Positions 1 to 8,920 are shown, counted from the stretch's first letter. The stretch is DNA of 52,938 bases from Patescibacteria group bacterium (GCA_028705565.1 JAQWDH010000007.1:1-52938); one strand, 5' to 3'. The notes: generated by a model not told the origin, from the letters alone. Program-made: numbers and translations.

Positions 1-162
1 TACCAATTTGTTAATATTATATTTTTTTGTAAAACTTTCATGGTAAGAATTTTTTGTTTTGTGTTCATATATACGACGGGCTAAACTATTGCTGACTCCC
101 GTATAAAGAGTGGTGTTATTTTGATTGGTCATGATGTAAATATAATATTGTCTTCTGCGCAT
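1..162 (-). CDS. GIY-YIG nuclease superfamily protein, partial (C-terminus outside window)
   Basis: Fifty-four codons are visible; the gene continues beyond base 1. The N-terminus reads YYIYIMTNQNNTTLYTG followed by VSNSLARRIYEHK. This matches the opening of single-domain GIY-YIG proteins (UPF0213/YhbQ-like): the paired YxYI and YTG strands, then the R-R-x-x-E-H-K helix with the catalytic Arg. Family members are about 80-100 residues and are putative structure-specific endonucleases; cellular substrates are mostly unknown. The chosen start (ATG at 162-160) adds MRRQ before the conserved Tyr-Tyr; a later ATG at 132 would remove the first core strand. The 5' end of the gene lies inside a duplicated repeat, so the first codons may be repeat-derived. 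Confidence 0.75.
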   Translation of the reverse strand, partial: MRRRQYYIYIMTNQNNTTLYTGVSNSLARRIYEHKTKNSYHESFTKKYNINKLV

Positions 163-263
163 ATTCATGGGATTGCCACGCTTCGCTCGCAATGACAATT
201 GATATTGTCTTCTGCGCGTATTTGCGGGATTGCTTCTCCGCCCAGGGCGGATCGCAATGACAA
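145..263. repeat. Tandem pair of palindromic intergenic repeats
   Basis: Two units start with the same stretch (ATATTGTCTTCTGCGC at about 145 and 202) and end in the repeat arm GGGATTGC...GCAATGACAA (169-199 and 227-263). The second unit carries the CCGCCC-AGGGCGG palindrome also seen at 15.1, 23.3, 27.9, 39.5 and 41.2 kb. This is one family of dispersed REP-like elements. Confidence 0.8.
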
Positions 264-264
264 A

Positions 265-288
265 TAAAAAAGACCCTTTTTCGGTCCT
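265..288 (-). terminator. Possible terminator of the rodZ-like gene
   Basis: On the minus strand a short GACC...GGTC stem with an A/G-rich loop is followed by seven Ts. It lies about 45 bp past the stop of the rodZ-like gene. The stem is only 4-6 bp, so this is a moderate call. Confidence 0.4.
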
Positions 289-332
289 CCTTCCGAGCGT
301 TCATTTTATCACTAAAAACAATAAACGCAAAA

Positions 333-1016
333 TTATTTGTAACTTACTTTATCAACGATTTCTTTCACTACAACATGTCTTATTATCTCGCTTGTCTTTC
401 CGTGCTTTTTGATGGCTGTGATTACAATCGTGTTCACTCCAAGCGACAAATCAATCGTTGCGTCAAATTTTCCTTCTTCATTCGCGCGAACTTCTTGTCC
501 ATTAATGGTAAGATTGACTTCCTTTTCAGTTTCGCCTCGCACCTGCGCGCTGTATTTATTCACTATGCTGCCCTCAATCGGAGTAAAAACAAAAAGTTTC
601 GGCGCCTGCAAAATTCCTCTTACTTCCCAGCCCAGATATCCGGCGAACACCGCGACCAAAACCAAAATTGTAATACTACGCAACATTATCGCGACGGAAT
701 TAAAAGGAAAAAACTTAAGATCGGCGCGCGGATGAATAATTTTGTTTTCCACCACGTCTTCCTCATCGCGAAATTTGGATAAAATTTCTTCCGCGTCCAA
801 ATTCAAAGCTGACGCGTATTCGCGAATGTATGAAAGACGATAAATTTTCGCCGGAGGCAAAACCGCGAACCTGCAATCTTCAATCGCTTCAAGGTATTTC
901 TGCGGGATGCGCGTGGTTTTTGACAAAAATTCCAAACTTAACCCCAGCTCTTCGCGGATTTTTTTCAAACGGTGGCAAACGCGCACCGGCTGGTCAAGTT
1001 TTTTTGAACTAAACAT
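333..1016 (-). CDS. rodZ: RodZ-like membrane protein: HTH_25 domain, one TM helix, Ig-like tail
   Basis: 227 residues. Residues 11-82 form a Cro/C1-type helix-turn-helix of the RodZ kind, with LGLSLEFLSKTTRIPQKYLEAIE and the following RLSYIREYASAL helix. A basic juxtamembrane stretch precedes one TM segment (about 107-129). Residues 142-219 are a beta-rich extracellular domain resembling the glucodextranase-B/Ig-like fold (FTPIEGSIV ... VNTIVITA). RodZ links MreB filaments to the elongation machinery in rod-shaped bacteria. No mreB is in the window, so the shape role is inferred from the family. It lies downstream of ftsK on the same strand with a gap of about 80 bp. No strong SD is visible; the start is the only ATG before the HTH. 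Confidence 0.8.
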   Translation of the reverse strand: MFSSKKLDQPVRVCHRLKKIREELGLSLEFLSKTTRIPQKYLEAIEDCRFAVLPPAKIYRLSYIREYASALNLDAEEILSKFRDEEDVVENKIIHPRADLKFFPFNSVAIMLRSITILVLVAVFAGYLGWEVRGILQAPKLFVFTPIEGSIVNKYSAQVRGETEKEVNLTINGQEVRANEEGKFDATIDLSLGVNTIVITAIKKHGKTSEIIRHVVVKEIVDKVSYK

Positions 1017-1094
1017 AAATGTTTAATTTCCAAATTCCAATATTAAAATAATTATCAATTTTTTTCTCCCTTACTACATACTGCATCAATCGTT

Positions 1095-3416
1095 TCAATC
1101 CAGCACCGTTCCTCCGGAATCGTTTGTTTGGTCTTCCGGCGGTATTTCTTCATCTTTTTTTTCTTCCGCTTCTTTGTTATCAACAATTTCATCAACAATG
1201 TCGCCGCGGTTATGCTCAAGATGTTCCAAAAATACTTCACGCGGTTTAGCGCCGTCCGCAGGTCCTACTATACCAGCTTCTTCCATCTCGTCAAGCAATC
1301 GTGCGGCGCGGGCGTATCCGACTTTGAGCCGGCGCTGAAGCAAAGACGCGCTCGCCTTGCCGGATTCAATAACGACTCGCTTCGCTTCATTAAACAACGA
1401 GTCCGTACCGCTGTTAAAATCATCTCCAAAAAGATTAACCTGATTTCCGGTAAAATTATTTCTGGAAACAACCGAATCGTCATATCTCGGCGGCTCATCT
1501 CCTTTCAAATAATTTACCACTCTTTTTATCTCTTCATCAGAGATGTAAGCGCCTTGAATTCGTTTCGGTTTGCTTAATTCCGCCGTGAGGTAAAGCATAT
1601 CTCCTCGCCCCAAAAGTTTTTCAGCTCCCGGGCAATCCAAAATCGTGCGCGAATCAACGAGCGACGCGACGGAAAAAGCGATACGCGCCGGTATATTTGC
1701 TTTCATCAAACCGGTGATAATATCCACGCTCGGACGCTGAGTCGCCACAATCAAATGAATGCCAACGGCGCGCGCCATTTGCGCTATGCGGATAATGCCG
1801 GCTTCCACTTCGCTAGCGGCCGAAAGCATTAAATCGGCTAATTCATCAATCACAAAAACGATAAAAGGCATTTTTTCTTCAGCCACGCTGTTATAAGAAT
1901 CAATATCTCGTTTCGCGGATTGCGCCAACATATTAAATCGCCTGTCCATTTCTCCGATTACCCATCTTAAAGCGTTCACCGTTTTGCCCGGGTCGGTAAT
2001 AACCGGCGTTAGTAAATGCGGTATGCTGTTGTATAGTGTTAACTCAACCCTTTTTGGGTCCACCATAATCAAGCGAAGCGTCTCGGCCGTATTTTGATAA
2101 AGCAAACTTAATAAAATTGAATTGATACAAACCGTTTTTCCCGAACCAGTGGCGCCTGCAATCAAAAGATGCGGCATTTTTCCCAAATCTCCGAACAAAA
2201 TTTTACCTGACACATCCTTACCTAAAGCAATCGTCAAGCTGCTTCTTCTTTCCTTAAAATCAGAACATTCCAAAAGTTCTTTCAATGTTACCATCGCCAC
2301 TTTTTGATTCGGCACTTCAATACCGACGAGTGATTGCCCGGGAATCGGCGCCTCAATTCGTATTGGATGCGCGGCGAGCGACAACGACAAATCATTATTA
2401 AGAGCCGTGATGCGGTTAAGTTTGATGCCTTTCGCGGGTTTAAACGAATATTGCGTTACTGTCGGACCCACTCGCACTTCTCCCATATCAACTTCAATTC
2501 CAAAATTTTGCAATGTGTCTTTAATGACAGCCGCGTTGCTTTTTATGTCTCCGGATGTCGGCTTGCTCTTAACCGCGCTCAATAAATCCAATGGCGGCAA
2601 ATCGCGAATAACCACTTTATTTTTTCTTTCTCTTTCAAAATCGTTTTCTTCTTTTTCATCTTTACCTGAATCGGATTCCTCATCATCTTTTTTGTTTAAC
2701 GCTTTTTGTTTAAACGCCCTTTTTTCCTCTTCAATTTCTTCCTCGCCGGCGGTTTTTTCCGCGTCATCGTCTTCAAAATTTTCATTATTTTTCGCGTTGT
2801 ACTCTCCGTTTATTTTAAATCTCAATTGCCCGTCTTTTTTGAAAAGCGAAAAAAAAGAAATTATCTGACGGCCAAACCATCCCAAAAGTAAAAATAATTG
2901 TTTATGCAAATTAACTATGCGCGCGAGCGAAGTGTTGAATAAAAAAATTACAGCCACCAAAAGCGCGCCGGTCAAAACCACAACAGCCCCCCAATAATTA
3001 AGATACTTCAAAAGAGGCCATGATAAAATCAAACCGGATAGCCCGCCTCCGAATCCCTGCATCGCCAAGCTTGGCATTTCTGAAATCGGTTTTTGCAAAT
3101 GTATGAGCCCGTTAAAACTTAAAAAAAATAAAACCGCTCCGAGCCAATGCGTGGGTCGGTATTCATATTCCAAATCGCGAAGCATTAAAACCGCGACAAT
3201 GATAAGCACGAGAGGAAAAACATATCTTACTTGCCCGAAAACTATTGATAAAAACGAATCTATAAAATTTCCGGCGACTCCGGCGAGAGAAAAAAAACTC
3301 AAAGCCGAAAGTCCGGCGACAATAAACAATAAAACAGCCAAGATTCCCCGGCTGATTTCAGAATTTAAAATCGGCTCGCGCTGATGGTATGGTTTGCGTG
3401 AAGAATAACGGCGCAT
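1095..3416 (-). CDS. ftsK: DNA translocase FtsK/SpoIIIE
   Basis: 773 residues, close to SpoIIIE (787) and much shorter than E. coli FtsK. There are about four N-terminal TM helices (residues 22-163), then an acidic/basic low-complexity linker (205-268), the FtsK alpha domain (about 275-385), and the RecA-like motor with Walker A GATGSGKT (421-428) and Walker B FIVFVIDE (518-525). The C-terminal gamma winged helix (about 672-732, SLLQRRLKVGYARAARLLDE) reads KOPS-type sequences in known homologues. The protein pumps DNA at the septum during chromosome segregation and dimer resolution. The protein is complete with all motifs intact. It sits near the origin rather than the terminus, which is common for this gene. 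Confidence 0.97.
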   Translation of the reverse strand: MRRYSSRKPYHQREPILNSEISRGILAVLLFIVAGLSALSFFSLAGVAGNFIDSFLSIVFGQVRYVFPLVLIIVAVLMLRDLEYEYRPTHWLGAVLFFLSFNGLIHLQKPISEMPSLAMQGFGGGLSGLILSWPLLKYLNYWGAVVVLTGALLVAVIFLFNTSLARIVNLHKQLFLLLGWFGRQIISFFSLFKKDGQLRFKINGEYNAKNNENFEDDDAEKTAGEEEIEEEKRAFKQKALNKKDDEESDSGKDEKEENDFERERKNKVVIRDLPPLDLLSAVKSKPTSGDIKSNAAVIKDTLQNFGIEVDMGEVRVGPTVTQYSFKPAKGIKLNRITALNNDLSLSLAAHPIRIEAPIPGQSLVGIEVPNQKVAMVTLKELLECSDFKERRSSLTIALGKDVSGKILFGDLGKMPHLLIAGATGSGKTVCINSILLSLLYQNTAETLRLIMVDPKRVELTLYNSIPHLLTPVITDPGKTVNALRWVIGEMDRRFNMLAQSAKRDIDSYNSVAEEKMPFIVFVIDELADLMLSAASEVEAGIIRIAQMARAVGIHLIVATQRPSVDIITGLMKANIPARIAFSVASLVDSRTILDCPGAEKLLGRGDMLYLTAELSKPKRIQGAYISDEEIKRVVNYLKGDEPPRYDDSVVSRNNFTGNQVNLFGDDFNSGTDSLFNEAKRVVIESGKASASLLQRRLKVGYARAARLLDEMEEAGIVGPADGAKPREVFLEHLEHNRGDIVDEIVDNKEAEEKKDEEIPPEDQTNDSGGTVLD

Positions 3417-3443
3417 ATATGAATTATTATATCATAAAACGCG

Positions 3444-4856
3444 TCACGAGGCACGTTTTATGGCAATAATCGCAATGATTATCCAAAATATCATTGCCAA
3501 ATCATTTTTAAAATAAGGAACATCAACCAAACCGTGTATTAAAATCACGGCCAAGCAAGCGATTAGCGCCGCGCCGAAAACCTTATCGCGTTCTCTGATT
3601 TTGTTCGCCGCCCAAAAAGCCCACCCTAAAATCGCGGAAAAAGAAATCATTCCGAAAAAACCCGTTTCGGTCCAAAAATTCAAAAAAGTGTTGTGCGGAT
3701 AAATAAGCCGCTCCATCTCCTCCGGCTCGTATCGCGATTTTTGTATCTTGCGAAAAAATTGGCGAATGCCGGTTCCTAAAATAAAATTTTTCGGCGAAGC
3801 GGAAAGATACTCATAAGAATATTTCCAAAGCGTCAAGCGGTTTTGCCCGGCTTGGTCTTGAAAAAAAACCGCTGAGCGAAAAGAGGAAATTGAGAGCGAC
3901 ACAATCGCTCCAATCGCCAAGACCGCTATTGCCGTTTTTTTATACCCGATAAAATACGCGAATAAAACCGCGCTAACGGCGAAAGCGATAATCGCGCCTT
4001 GTGAAAAAGAAAAAAAGATTGCCAAAAGAGACAAAAGAAAAATCAAGCAACAGACAGTTCGTTTTAAAAAACCATTGGCGGTTTTCAAACAAATAATAAT
4101 TAAAAAAACAATCGGAACCAAATATAAACCTATCGCGTTAGGCGAGGTGAAAAAAGAAACAACCCTCCCGCCCAAATCATCATCCCATAAACTCGGAGGA
4201 AAAAATCCGTTAAAAAATTTTTGCGCGATTGCCAAAACGCTTACGCTTAAAGTTGAAAGCGCGAGAAAAAAAATAATAAATCTCGCGCTTATTTTTTCTT
4301 TTATGTTTTCGGATTGAAAAGACATTCGGCTCGCGAGCATTACAAAAATTAGCATTGGTTCCAAAAAATAAGCCCTCCATTGTCCGGCGGATTTCAACCA
4401 CATATCGCTCGCAAAAATGGAAACTATTGAAGATAAAAAAAATACCGCCATCGCCACAAATAAAAATTTGCTTTCCGCTCGAGACGGAAAATCGTTTAAT
4501 CTGTCATTCCCGCAAAAGCGGGAATCCATATAATCGGACGATGGATTCCCGCTTTCGCGGGAATGACAACAATTGGAGTTTACCCCGTCGGATGACGGGG
4601 CGGGAATGACAAACATTTGGCGACAATCCAAAAATATGTTCCAAAAAATTTTTAAATCGTTTTTTCCGAATTTAACGAGCCAAACAAAAAAAATCGCGAA
4701 AAAAGATAATTCTAAAACCGTGGATGGAATCGGACCGATATTAAACCTGATTAAATAAGCCGGCAAAGACAAAATAAAAATTCCGACCGCCAGCCGAAAA
4801 TTCCGCCAAGCGAGAAAACAAAACAATAAAAAATAAACAACAATGATTAAAGACAT
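3444..4856 (-). CDS. O-antigen ligase/polymerase-like membrane protein (Wzy_C type) carrying an in-frame palindromic repeat
   Basis: 470 residues with about ten hydrophobic helices. The conserved region near residues 340-400 (FILGTGIRQFF ... PHNTFLNFWTETGFFG) matches the O-antigen ligase/Wzy_C family, which joins or polymerises lipid-linked glycans on the outer face of the membrane. The H-N-x-x-L signature is intact. Residues about 82-121 do not look like family sequence. They are translated palindromic repeat (HSRESGNPSSDYMDSRFCGND) inserted between two hydrophobic segments, and the frame stays open. This loop may be tolerated, spliced around by start choice, or mark a decaying gene; there is no stop or frameshift. 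Substrate is unknown. Confidence 0.75.
   Translation of the reverse strand: MSLIIVVYFLLFCFLAWRNFRLAVGIFILSLPAYLIRFNIGPIPSTVLELSFFAIFFVWLVKFGKNDLKIFWNIFLDCRQMFVIPAPSSDGVNSNCCHSRESGNPSSDYMDSRFCGNDRLNDFPSRAESKFLFVAMAVFFLSSIVSIFASDMWLKSAGQWRAYFLEPMLIFVMLASRMSFQSENIKEKISARFIIFFLALSTLSVSVLAIAQKFFNGFFPPSLWDDDLGGRVVSFFTSPNAIGLYLVPIVFLIIICLKTANGFLKRTVCCLIFLLSLLAIFFSFSQGAIIAFAVSAVLFAYFIGYKKTAIAVLAIGAIVSLSISSFRSAVFFQDQAGQNRLTLWKYSYEYLSASPKNFILGTGIRQFFRKIQKSRYEPEEMERLIYPHNTFLNFWTETGFFGMISFSAILGWAFWAANKIRERDKVFGAALIACLAVILIHGLVDVPYFKNDLAMIFWIIIAIIAIKRAS
4502..4612. repeat. Palindromic repeats inside the ligase-like CDS
   Basis: A 28-bp arm (4502-4529) and its inverse (4541-4568) match with one mismatch and are separated by 11 nt. 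A second small palindrome CCCCGTC-GGAT-GACGGGG follows at 4582-4599, ending GGGAATGACAA. Each outer arm ends in the TGTCATTCCCGC / GCGGGAATGACA motif. Confidence 0.9.
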
Positions 4857-4951
4857 AAAATTTTTCTATCATGAATGACGAGGTAGAAATGACAAATATT
4901 ATTTATAATTTAATTGAAAATTAAAAATTTGATATTTATTAGTTATTTGTC

Positions 4952-5905
4952 CTATCCTCTTTTCACCAAAAAAACCATATAAACAAGGAACAGTAAAATA
5001 AATACAATTCCCTGCCACCTGTCCAGCTTTTTTTTCGCGCCGACAAACATAAACAAAAATAAAAGCAAGGTCGCGGCTAAACATACCAAAATATCCGCGT
5101 TGACCGCGGCGTTAAATGGGAGCGGTAAAATAACGGAAGTCAAACCGAGAATCCAAAACACATTAAAAATATTGGAACCGACAATATTGCCGATGGCAAT
5201 ATCGTCTTTATGATGATACGCGGCAACAGCCGAAGTTGCGAGCTCGGGCAAAGATGTGCCGGCCGCCACAATCGTAAGACCGATGAATGATTCGGATAAA
5301 CCGGCCAAACGAGCCAAAAGCACGGCGTTATCAACCAACACTTTGCCACCGACCGCCAATAATCCCAAACCGGCCAATATGTAAAATAAAGAAACGGGTA
5401 AATTATAAATTTTTACTTCTTCTGATTCGGCTCCATTTTTAGCCGAACTGAAAATATAAAACATAAAAATAATAAAAACCGAAATCAACAAAAATCCGTC
5501 AATGCGTGTAATGGCGTTAAAAGGCAGACCGTCTATTATAGCGTCATTACCCATGACAAAAACCAAAATAACTGCCAAGATTGCAAACGGAATTTCTTTC
5601 CAAACCGTATTGCCCTTCACGGATAATGGATAAATAACCGCGGAAATGCCCAAGATGAGCAAAATATTAAAGATATTGGAACCGATAATATTGCCGATGG
5701 CGATATCTGACGCGCCTTTAAACGCAGAGATGATATTAACCACAAGCTCCGGCGCGGAAGTTCCAAAAGCCACAATCGTAAGGCCGATGACCAATTCGGA
5801 AACGCCTATTTTTTTCGCGAACGAAGATGCTCCGCGCACCATCGCCTCGGCTCCAACAACCAAGACAGCCAATCCGACTATAATCAAAAAAATTGCCAAA
5901 ATCAT
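4952..5905 (-). CDS. Calcium/sodium antiporter, CaCA family (YrbG-like)
   Basis: 317 residues, about ten TM helices arranged as two homologous halves. Each half carries the alpha-repeat signature: IVAFGTSAPELVVN followed by IGNIIGSNIFN in the first half, and IVAAGTSLPELATS followed by IGNIVGSNIFN in the second. The Glu and Asn residues of these motifs form the cation sites in the structurally known archaeal NCX. The two halves are in inverted topology in the family. The protein exports Ca2+ in exchange for Na+ (or K+/H+ in some members); the ion choice cannot be read here. Starts divergently from the thiol-redox gene, 72 bp apart. Confidence 0.92.
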   Translation of the reverse strand: MILAIFLIIVGLAVLVVGAEAMVRGASSFAKKIGVSELVIGLTIVAFGTSAPELVVNIISAFKGASDIAIGNIIGSNIFNILLILGISAVIYPLSVKGNTVWKEIPFAILAVILVFVMGNDAIIDGLPFNAITRIDGFLLISVFIIFMFYIFSSAKNGAESEEVKIYNLPVSLFYILAGLGLLAVGGKVLVDNAVLLARLAGLSESFIGLTIVAAGTSLPELATSAVAAYHHKDDIAIGNIVGSNIFNVFWILGLTSVILPLPFNAAVNADILVCLAATLLLFLFMFVGAKKKLDRWQGIVFILLFLVYMVFLVKRG

Positions 5906-5977
5906 AATTTTGTATTAAAATTATCGTGATTTGTTGTAAGATAAATTTTATCAGAAATTCATGTTAATTTCAATTGT

Positions 5978-7207
5978 ATGTTCAAAAAAATAACAACCAT
6001 AACAGCGATAATCGCGGCTCTAATGATGAGCGTGAGTTTCGCGATGCCGGTTGCCGCGCAATCAGAACCTTACCAGGAATTAAACCTTTATTTTTTTTGG
6101 GGAGAAGGATGCCCGCATTGCGCGAAAGAAAAAATTTTTCTTGAAAATCTAAAAGAAAAATATCCGGGCTTGAAAATTTATGAATTTGAAATTTGGCACA
6201 ACAGCGACAATGTTAAAATTTTGCAAGAAGTCGGCGAGGAATTAAAGGCGGACATCTCGCTGATACCTTTCACGGTTGTGGGAGAAAAGTATAACACCGG
6301 ATATTTATCCGACGAAACAAGCGGGGCGGATATTGAAGATATTATAAAATACGCTTTACGTCATAAATATCGCGATGTGGCAGGCGAAATTACAGGCATT
6401 GTCAAACCGTCAGAACCAACACCGACAATAGAGCTGGGATCGGAGGAACAACAAATTCCGGAAAAAATCACATTGCCCGTTTTCGGAGAAATCGCGGTAA
6501 AAAACTTTTCCCTGCCGATACTTTCGGCTATTTTCGGTATTTTGGACGGTTTTAATCCTTGCGCGATGTGGACTTTGATATTTTTAATCGGCCTGCTTTT
6601 GAACATGAAAAATAAAAAAAGAATGTGGGTTTTGGGTGGAACGTTTATCGCAGCTTCGGCCGGAATTTATTTCCTTTTTATGACCGCATGGCTGAATTTG
6701 TTTCTATTTTTAGGGATGATTTTCGCCATTCGTCTTGCCATAGGACTCGTAGCTTTAGGCGCGGGATGGCACAATCTCAAAGAATATTTTACGAACAAAA
6801 ATGTTGTCTGCAAAGTCACCAAAACCGAAAAACGGCAAAAGATTTTTGAAAAATTGAAACAAATCACGCAACAGCAAAAATTTTGGTTGGCGCTCGCCGG
6901 CATAATTCTTTTGGCATGCGCGGTCAATATGGTGGAAGCCGTGTGCTCCGCCGGATTGCCAGCGATTTTCACACGCATCCTCACTATCACCGATCTTCCG
7001 GTTTGGCAATATTATTGTTATATTCTGCTTTATCTGTTCTTTTTTATGCTGGATGATATGATTGTTTTTTTTACCGCAATGGCAACATTAAAAGTAGTCG
7101 GCGGAACTGCAAAATACACGCGCGCGTCAAATTTAATCGGCGGGATTTTAATGCTCGCGCTCGGATTGCTTTTAATTTTTAAGCCCGAATGGCTGATGTT
7201 TGGATAA
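5978..7207 (+). CDS. Secreted glutaredoxin-like domain fused to a CcdA/DsbD-like membrane domain
   Basis: 409 residues. A signal peptide (about 1-28, ending PVAAQS) leads into an extracytoplasmic thioredoxin-fold domain with CPHC active site at 45-48 and the cis-Pro loop LIPFTVV near 96. A linker rich in Pro/Glu (142-165) precedes six or so TM helices. The first carries FNPC (192-195) and a later one AVCSAGLP, the paired membrane cysteines expected of CcdA/DsbD electron carriers. The likely role is moving reducing equivalents across the membrane to extracellular thiols. This joins the transporter and its acceptor in one chain, simpler than DsbD. Substrate is unknown. Confidence 0.8.
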   Translation: MFKKITTITAIIAALMMSVSFAMPVAAQSEPYQELNLYFFWGEGCPHCAKEKIFLENLKEKYPGLKIYEFEIWHNSDNVKILQEVGEELKADISLIPFTVVGEKYNTGYLSDETSGADIEDIIKYALRHKYRDVAGEITGIVKPSEPTPTIELGSEEQQIPEKITLPVFGEIAVKNFSLPILSAIFGILDGFNPCAMWTLIFLIGLLLNMKNKKRMWVLGGTFIAASAGIYFLFMTAWLNLFLFLGMIFAIRLAIGLVALGAGWHNLKEYFTNKNVVCKVTKTEKRQKIFEKLKQITQQQKFWLALAGIILLACAVNMVEAVCSAGLPAIFTRILTITDLPVWQYYCYILLYLFFFMLDDMIVFFTAMATLKVVGGTAKYTRASNLIGGILMLALGLLLIFKPEWLMFG

Positions 7208-7258
7208 AATTATCCAAAATTTTTAATTAAACAATACTGAAAATTATTTTTATAATAT

Positions 7259-7993
7259 ATGAATAATTTAATTTTAATCATTCTCGGAACATTTTTAATA
7301 TCGCTTGGCTCGCTCATCGGCGTCCTCACTTTGTTTGTCAATCAAAAAATTTTAAACAAGGTCCTGCTCGGACTTGTCGGTTTATCATCCGGCGCGCTTT
7401 TGGGCGCGGCATTTATTCATTTAATGCCGGAAGGCGTGGAAAATCTTTCTCCAGATTTATTTTTTTTAATAATGCTCGCTACAATCCTTGGCGATTTATT
7501 GATAGAAAAACTTTTACATTGGCGACATTGTCATTCCGGTCCGCATTGTTCAACACATACTTTTGGATATATGAACTTGGTCGGCGACAGCGTTCATAAT
7601 TTTATTGACGGGTTGATTATAGCATCCTCTTTCGCGGTCAACACCGGACTTGGCGTTTCCACGGTCTTGGCGATAGCCCTGCATGAAATTCCGCAAGAAA
7701 TCGGGGACTTCGGTGTTTTGCTTTACGCCGGATTTGAAAAAAAGAAAGCTCTTGTCTTAAATTTTTTAGTAGCTTTGGCAGTGGTCGCCGGCGGACTCGC
7801 GGGGTGGTTTCTTTCAACTCATATTGAAAACATAACAAAATTTTTAGTTCCCGTCGCTTCCGGCGGATTCATATATATCGCTTTAAGCGACATTTTGCCG
7901 GAAATAAGAAAGGCGTCGGGTTTAAAAAAATTCTTTTCCGGATTTGCTTTTATAGTCATCGGTATCGCAATGATGTTTTTTTTGAGGGATTGA
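7259..7993 (+). CDS. ZIP-family divalent metal transporter
   Basis: 244 residues, about seven or eight TM helices. Metal-site motifs are present: HLMPEG (about 53-58), the helix IV motif HNFIDGL and the helix V motif HEIPQEIGDFG. These are the His/Glu/Asp residues that form the binuclear site in ZIP (ZupT-like) transporters. A His-rich loop (HWRHCHSGPHCSTH) between helices III and IV is typical metal-sensing or delivery sequence. Imports Zn2+ or related metals into the cytoplasm; specificity cannot be read. Located 51 bp after the redox gene, so likely co-transcribed with it. Confidence 0.93.
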   Translation: MNNLILIILGTFLISLGSLIGVLTLFVNQKILNKVLLGLVGLSSGALLGAAFIHLMPEGVENLSPDLFFLIMLATILGDLLIEKLLHWRHCHSGPHCSTHTFGYMNLVGDSVHNFIDGLIIASSFAVNTGLGVSTVLAIALHEIPQEIGDFGVLLYAGFEKKKALVLNFLVALAVVAGGLAGWFLSTHIENITKFLVPVASGGFIYIALSDILPEIRKASGLKKFFSGFAFIVIGIAMMFFLRD

Positions 7994-7996
7994 CGC

Positions 7997-8026
7997 TTGA
8001 CGCTTATTTAAAAAACATTGTATAAT
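7997..8026 (+). promoter_or_regulatory. Promoter of the dksA-like gene
   Basis: TTGACG (7997-8002), 18-nt spacer, consensus TATAAT (8021-8026). It overlaps the end of the ZIP gene and sits 26 bp before the dksA-like start. Confidence 0.65.
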
Positions 8027-8052
8027 CAAATACATAGAATTAACCAAACAAT

Positions 8053-8442
8053 ATGTCCTCCAAACCATCCTTTTCAAAAGAATTCCTTGCCAAAATTGAA
8101 GAAAATCTTTTGAAAGAAAAAATTAAAATGGAAAACGAACTGAATAAATTCGCCAAAAAAAATCCGGATGTGGAAAATGATTATAATTCCACTTTTCCGG
8201 ATTATGGAGACAAGGAAGACGAAAACGCGAGCGAGGTGGCGGATTATGAAACAAACCTTGCCTTGGAAAAAAATCTGGAAAAAAACTTGCGCGATGTCGT
8301 GAATAGTTTGCAGAGGATAAAAAAGGGGACATACGGAATCTGCAAATACTGTAAAAAACCGATTGAAGAAAAACGGCTTTTGGCGCGACCGACTTCAAAC
8401 GCCTGCATGGAATGCAAAAAAGCAATAAAGCAGGAATTCTAA
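8053..8442 (+). CDS. DksA/TraR-type zinc-finger protein
   Basis: 129 residues. An N-terminal coiled-coil region (about 8-90) is followed by a four-Cys zinc finger with Cys97, Cys100, Cys118 and Cys121 in the GICKYC...ACMEC arrangement of the DksA/TraR family. DksA inserts its coiled coil into the RNA polymerase secondary channel and works with ppGpp on stable-RNA promoters. The acidic tip here (residues 50-65, many Asp/Glu) is consistent, but a true DksA role is inferred. A shorter YteA-like regulator is the alternative. It lies 7 bp before lspA, so the two are probably one operon. Confidence 0.85.
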   Translation: MSSKPSFSKEFLAKIEENLLKEKIKMENELNKFAKKNPDVENDYNSTFPDYGDKEDENASEVADYETNLALEKNLEKNLRDVVNSLQRIKKGTYGICKYCKKPIEEKRLLARPTSNACMECKKAIKQEF

Positions 8443-8449
8443 AAAAATT

Positions 8450-8920
8450 ATGAGCAATAAAAAAGTCCGCTTTATTTTATTTTTATTAAGCGGTCTTTTT
8501 TTATTTTTGGACAGATTTTTAAAATGGCAAGCCGCGAACGGATGGACGGAAAAAAAATTGATTAACGAATATCTCGGCTGGCAACCGTATTTCAATTCCG
8601 GCATCGCTTTCGGTTTGCCAATGACAGCTTGGTTGATCCTTGTTTTGTCGGCGATAATAATTTCACTCATCATTTATTTTATTTACCTGAATTTAAAAAC
8701 CGCAAATACATCTTCTCGCCTCGTTTCTTTTTCGCTATCGCTCGCTCTCGCCGGCGCGCTGTCCAATTTTTTTGACCGGCTCGTTTACGGACACACGGTT
8801 GATTATTTATCGGTTTTCACTAGTATTTTTAATTTAGCGGATATTTTAATCGTCATGGGATTTTTGATATACTTTTATCTGTCATCGCGAAAAATTTCCA
8901 AAAGGAGTGACAATTCATAA
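8450..8920 (+). CDS. lspA: Lipoprotein signal peptidase (signal peptidase II)
   Basis: 156 residues, four TM helices. The conserved boxes are present: FNSGIAFGL (about 48-56), GALSNFFDRLVYGHTVDYL (102-120) and FNLADILI (127-134). The aspartates Asp118 and Asp131 fit the catalytic dyad of this aspartic protease. It cleaves the signal peptide of prolipoproteins at the lipid-modified Cys on the outer face of the membrane. An SPFH-like protein with a near-lipobox Cys at 26,958 could be a substrate. No lgt gene is in the window. Its end overlaps the AATTCAT heptamers that precede comM. Confidence 0.95.
   Translation: MSNKKVRFILFLLSGLFLFLDRFLKWQAANGWTEKKLINEYLGWQPYFNSGIAFGLPMTAWLILVLSAIIISLIIYFIYLNLKTANTSSRLVSFSLSLALAGALSNFFDRLVYGHTVDYLSVFTSIFNLADILIVMGFLIYFYLSSRKISKRSDNS

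Noticed and set aside
116-304. Minus-strand ORF ending in AWQSH-type repeats
   Set aside because: Pure translation of the duplicated palindromic repeat.
1128-1577. Plus-strand ORF opposite ftsK
   Set aside because: Shadow of the ftsK coding strand, Phe-rich from antisense Lys/Glu codons.
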